This document shows, piece after piece, positions 60,943 to 64,000 of a stretch of DNA of 64,000 nucleotides. The notes under the pieces were generated by a model that saw nothing but the letters and a program-made list of their open reading frames with translations, ran no database searches and was not told the DNA's origin. The DNA is from Palsa-147 sp049279675. Its GTDB lineage: Bacteria > Acidobacteriota > Terriglobia > Acidiferrales > UBA7541. The DNA lies in NCBI GenBank assembly GCA_049279675.1, contig JBAPOP010000154.1:1-64000 (forward strand), in the 5' to 3' direction. Numbering within the stretch: position 1 is the first letter of the stretch; each line of letters starts with the position of its first letter. Made by a program: the position numbers and the translations under genes.

Positions 60943-62616
60943 TTGAAACTGATGACTCAAATTCTTACATGTTCGCTGGCGGCATCCGCTGGAATGGCCG
61001 TTCTCGCGTTTTCCGGTCCTCAGGGCCCGAACGCCGCGTTCCACAACGCGCCGGCTGCCGAGAAAAACCTGAAGAATCCCTACCAAGGTGCGCCCTCGCC
61101 CAAAGCTAAATCAATGTATCAATTTCGCTGCGGCAAATGCCACGGCGACAACGGAGATGGATCGGGGAATATCCCTGCATTGGCCCGCGGCCCAGCGCAA
61201 TCGGCCACGGACGGCGAAATTTTCTGGTACATCACGAAAGGCGATCAAGCCAATGGCATGCCGTCCTGGGCAGCCATCCCGAGACAGCAAAGATGGCAAA
61301 TCGTTGCGTATGTGAAGACCCTCGGCAGTTTGCAAGCGGCGGCCGATACGAAGGCGGCATCTGACAGTCCGTCGCCGTCCATAACAAATGCCGACGATTT
61401 GAAGTTGCCCCGTCCGACACCACCTTTCACCGATTTCCGCTACGAGCAGCCGGGTAAAGTCCGGAAGATCACCGTAAACGATCTTCCGGCGCCGTACGCC
61501 ACATCGTCAGCGGGCAACGCTCCAAGAGTCGTCGCGCGCCCTAAGGACGCTTGGCCGCAAGTTCTCCCGGGCTTCAAGGTTGAACTGTACGCGTCCGATC
61601 TTCACAATCCTCGATTGACCCGTACCGCGCCCAATGGAGACGTTTTCGTCGCCGAAACAGGGCATAACGACATTCTCGTATTTCGTGGAATCACTTCCGA
61701 CGGCAAGCCGGCGCAGAGCGAAATTTTCGCGTCCGGGCTCAAACAACCATTCGGAATCAACTTTTATCCTCCCGGCCCCAACCCAAACTATATTTACGTG
61801 GGAAACACGAACGCAGTCGTACGCATTCCTTATCAGAATGGTGATCTGAAGGCGCGTGGCCCGGTGGAACACATTGTTGACTTGCCCTGGGGCGAGGGCC
61901 ATTCGACGCGCGACGTTCAATTCTCGTCCGACGGCAAGAAAATGTTTGTTTCCGTCGGCTCAGCTTCGAACGTGGACGACTCCGATACTTCTCCTGCCGA
62001 GAAAAATCGTGCCGATGTACTCGAGTTCAATCCCGACGGTTCACAAATGCGGATATACGCTTACGGTATCCGCAATTGTGTGGGTCTGGCTCGCCGGCCA
62101 AAAACAGATGAGTTGTGGTGCTCAACGAACGAGCGCGACGCCCTGGGGGATAATCTCGTCCCTGACTACATCACCCACTTGCAAGACGGCGGATTTTACG
62201 GCTGGCCATGGTGGTATATGGGCGGCCATCAGGATCCTCGGCACGTGGGCAAGCACCCGGAGCTTAAAGACAAAGTCATCACCCCGGACGTAGTGCTCAA
62301 TCCTCACAACGCGTCGCTCGAGATGACTTTCTATGAAGGCTCGCAATTCCCAGCGGAATATCGCGGCGATATCTTCGCCTCAGAACACGGCTCGTGGAAT
62401 CGCTCGGTACGCGTAGGCTACGAGGTCATCCGCGTGCCTCTCCACCAGACAGGTCATGCCAGCGGCGAGTACGAGGACTTCATGACCGGGTTCGTCGTCG
62501 ACAACGCGCACGTCTGGGGACGTCCCGTTGGCATCACCACCGCATCGGATGGTTCGCTACTCGTCACCGACGACGGCTCGAATTCCATCTGGCGCATCAG
62601 CTACGTGGGAAAGTAA
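60943..62616 (+). CDS. Cytochrome c fused to a PQQ-type (L-sorbosone dehydrogenase-like) beta-propeller
   Basis: Exported protein of about 557 residues. A signal segment (ILTCSLAASAGMAVLAFSGP) is followed by a cytochrome c domain with one heme site FRCGKCHGDNGDGSG and distal Met in NGMPSWAAI. The remaining 400 residues form a six-bladed propeller like soluble glucose/sorbosone dehydrogenases (FVAETGHNDILVFRGI, GIRNCVGLARRPKTDELWC, FYGWPWWYMGGHQDP, FASEHGSWNRS). It probably oxidises a sugar or alcohol and passes electrons to its own heme. The TTG start at 60943 is supported by GAGGAGG 6 bp upstream. Confidence 0.88.
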   Translation: MKLMTQILTCSLAASAGMAVLAFSGPQGPNAAFHNAPAAEKNLKNPYQGAPSPKAKSMYQFRCGKCHGDNGDGSGNIPALARGPAQSATDGEIFWYITKGDQANGMPSWAAIPRQQRWQIVAYVKTLGSLQAAADTKAASDSPSPSITNADDLKLPRPTPPFTDFRYEQPGKVRKITVNDLPAPYATSSAGNAPRVVARPKDAWPQVLPGFKVELYASDLHNPRLTRTAPNGDVFVAETGHNDILVFRGITSDGKPAQSEIFASGLKQPFGINFYPPGPNPNYIYVGNTNAVVRIPYQNGDLKARGPVEHIVDLPWGEGHSTRDVQFSSDGKKMFVSVGSASNVDDSDTSPAEKNRADVLEFNPDGSQMRIYAYGIRNCVGLARRPKTDELWCSTNERDALGDNLVPDYITHLQDGGFYGWPWWYMGGHQDPRHVGKHPELKDKVITPDVVLNPHNASLEMTFYEGSQFPAEYRGDIFASEHGSWNRSVRVGYEVIRVPLHQTGHASGEYEDFMTGFVVDNAHVWGRPVGITTASDGSLLVTDDGSNSIWRISYVGK

Positions 62617-62701
62617 GCGTCGAAATCGGAATGAACTGCTAGACCAAACGCGCCAGCGCGGCAGTCTTCTCGCTGATGATTCAAGTTCCCCGCCGCGCAC
62701 A

Positions 62702-63184
62702 CTAAAGTTTGTAGCCAATCTTGCGCACGAACTCGCGGCGTTTCGTCACGTCGTCGATAATTTCGACGCCTTTCGGTGAGTTGCCGTCAATCACGCCGAG
62801 CACTCCGCGCCCATGTCCCGAATCGGCAACAATCGCTTCGACGGGATTCGCCGTCGCACAGAAAATCGTGCAAACCTCGAAGCAATCGCGCACTCGCCCC
62901 AATACGTTGATCGGATAAGCCTCGCGCATCAGCAGAACGAATGCGTGCCCAGCCCCGATCGCCTCTGCATTCGCGATTGCCGCGCGGCGCAGTTCATCGT
63001 CATTCGCCTCGACGCGAATCAAGCTCGGCCCCGAAGCCTCGCAGAACGCCACGGCAAACTTCGCTCCAGGCACCGTGTTCACCATCACTTCGTAAATGTC
63101 CTCAGCCGTCTTTATGAAATGTGCTTGTCCAAGAATGAGATTTGCGCGCTCTGGGATCTCGAGTCGAACGCTGTCTAATTCCAT
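62702..63184 (-). CDS. DUF355/adenosine-specific kinase-like protein
   Basis: A 160-residue protein of the DUF355 family (sometimes annotated adenosine-specific kinase from structure). Characteristic segments are FIKTAEDIYEVMVNTVPGAKFAVAFCEASGPSLIR, AIGAGHAFVLLMREAYPINVLGRVRDCFEVCTIFCATANPVEAIVAD and GRGVLGVIDGNSPKGVE. The family is small, soluble and widespread in archaea and some bacteria; its physiological substrate is not firmly known. It is convergent with the dehydrogenase upstream. Confidence 0.88.
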   Translation of the reverse strand: MELDSVRLEIPERANLILGQAHFIKTAEDIYEVMVNTVPGAKFAVAFCEASGPSLIRVEANDDELRRAAIANAEAIGAGHAFVLLMREAYPINVLGRVRDCFEVCTIFCATANPVEAIVADSGHGRGVLGVIDGNSPKGVEIIDDVTKRREFVRKIGYKL

Positions 63185-63303
63185 ATCGCCTCGCTGAGTG
63201 TAGATTTTTCCTGTTTCGAATTGCCCGTTTCGCCCGCCGTCGATTCATGTCGCGGAAGTCCATTATCGGCAGGGAGTAACGAGGAGGCAAGCGCCTGAGT
63301 ATC

Positions 63304-63319
63304 TGGCACGACACGTGCA
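63304..63319 (+). promoter_or_regulatory. Candidate sigma-54 (-24/-12) promoter
   Basis: TGGCACG-N4-GTGCA differs by one base from the TGGCACG-N4-TTGCA consensus and keeps the GG-N10-GC spacing. It lies 113 bp before the PGPGW gene. No sigma-54 activator site was identified. Confidence 0.35.
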
Positions 63320-63431
63320 TCTCATTTGCGTCGGTATGCAACCGTCGGGCGCATCCAATAAGTGTCGAGCCGCGTACTAAAGTTATTCAAGCTTTGGCCG
63401 ACAAAGAGTAGAGCTCGACGAGGACACCCAA

Positions 63432-63680
63432 ATGTTTTCGAGAACGATCGAATCCGCAAAGAGAATCCTGAAGGTCGCATTGGGATTCGCGCTCCTCGGC
63501 TTGGGTGTCGCTCTGATCTTCACTCCCGGCCCAGGCTGGCTCACTATTTTGCTCGGCTTGGGTGTCCTCGCCGCCGAATTTGGGTGGGCGCGCCGGCTCC
63601 TTGATCGCATGAAAGAAGAAGGCGCACGCTTGCGCGCAGCTGTTTTTACCCGCCGCACTCCCCGCGACGCTGACGCATAA
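63432..63680 (+). CDS. PGPGW-family small membrane protein
   Basis: An 82-residue protein with the diagnostic PGPGW motif between two hydrophobic segments (ILKVALGFALLGLGVALIFT and LTILLGLGVLAAEFGWARR) followed by a basic tail. This matches the PGPGW family of putative transmembrane proteins of unknown function. Start ATG 63432 follows GAGGACACCCAA. Confidence 0.85.
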   Translation: MFSRTIESAKRILKVALGFALLGLGVALIFTPGPGWLTILLGLGVLAAEFGWARRLLDRMKEEGARLRAAVFTRRTPRDADA

Positions 63681-63794
63681 GATTTCACGCCTGATTTCTT
63701 GCTTGTCTCAAATCCTAAATCTGATTGTCTGATTGGCTGTGTGTGTGTTCTGATCTTTTCGCGCATTCTCACGCGCGAAGGGAGGACGAGTAGC

Positions 63795-64000
63795 ATGGAC
63801 CAATGGCGCGGGAAATGGGCGCTCATCACCGGAGCGAGCGCCGGAATCGGCACCGAGCTGGCGAAGATACTGGCGGCGGGAGGAACTAACCTCGTCCTCA
63901 CCGCGCGTCGGCGTGACCGTCTCGAACAATTGTCGAGCGAATTGAGTGCGAAGCACCGCGTGCGCATTGAAATCGTCCCAGCCGATTTAGCGCGTCCCGG
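63795..64000 (+). CDS. Short-chain dehydrogenase/reductase (SDR), 3'-truncated by window end
   Basis: The first 68 residues show the SDR NAD(P)-binding motif (KWALITGASAGIGTELAKILAAGG) followed by LVLTARRRDRLEQL, with the Arg pair typical of NADP-preferring members, and the Asp of VPADLARPG. GGAGGACGAG precedes ATG 63795. The remaining part lies beyond 64000, so neither catalytic residues nor substrate can be judged. Confidence 0.88.
   Translation, partial: MDQWRGKWALITGASAGIGTELAKILAAGGTNLVLTARRRDRLEQLSSELSAKHRVRIEIVPADLARP

Overview
The window reads as a chromosomal segment of a soil-type Acidobacteriota bacterium. This is an inference from gene content: two very large Oar-like TonB-dependent receptors with an N-terminal carboxypeptidase-regulatory domain, an 'ADOP'-type MacB/FtsX permease, large glycan enzymes with signal peptides, and many small stress proteins. 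Genes are densely packed on both strands. I saw no rRNA, tRNA, CRISPR array, transposase or phage gene.

Region 1 (1-10.2 kb, + strand) is a sugar-uptake and catabolism operon: TonB receptor, secreted GH36-like alpha-galactosidase with a PKD domain, class I (LacD/DeoC-like) aldolase, FGGY kinase and a fucose/arabinose-isomerase-fold enzyme. It is followed by a seven-heme cytochrome c (-) and a secreted M20 peptidase (+). Region 2 (13.2-31.9 kb) is a second carbohydrate island. It holds a PfkB kinase plus GH4 glycosidase (+), a TonB receptor-iolB-iolG-iolE-like operon (-), a large PIG-L deacetylase (+), a TPR protein (-), an APC permease (+), and a LacI repressor divergent from a transaldolase. 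Five near-identical 14-bp palindromes (consensus CCRAAACGWTTYGG) lie in the promoter regions of these units. They define a probable local LacI regulon, the most interesting signal in the window.

Region 3 (32.0-41.4 kb, - strand) is a six-gene alpha-glucan/trehalose operon: GlgE, TreS, a GpgS-like glycosyltransferase, a CmpX/MscS-like membrane protein, maltokinase and TreZ. Region 4 (41.7-58.3 kb) is a stress and signalling region. It contains a YXWGXW protein, an Nramp-related transporter, a decayed cation-transporter remnant, SYLF, DUF3185 and DUF1328 proteins, a histidine kinase with two response regulators, CsbD, an ECF sigma factor, a methyltransferase, an ADOP permease between two Crp/Fnr-type regulators, a His-rich small protein, a GAF protein and a REC-PAS-GGDEF diguanylate cyclase.

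Region 5 (58.6-64 kb) has galK-galT (Leloir pathway, matching the alpha-galactosidase upstream), a cytochrome c/sorbosone-dehydrogenase fusion, a DUF355 protein, a PGPGW membrane protein and the start of a short-chain dehydrogenase cut by the window edge. Taken together, regions 1, 2 and 5 suggest import of plant-type glycosides, their hydrolysis and feeding of galactose and perhaps inositol-like polyols into central metabolism. The exact substrates cannot be read from the sequence.
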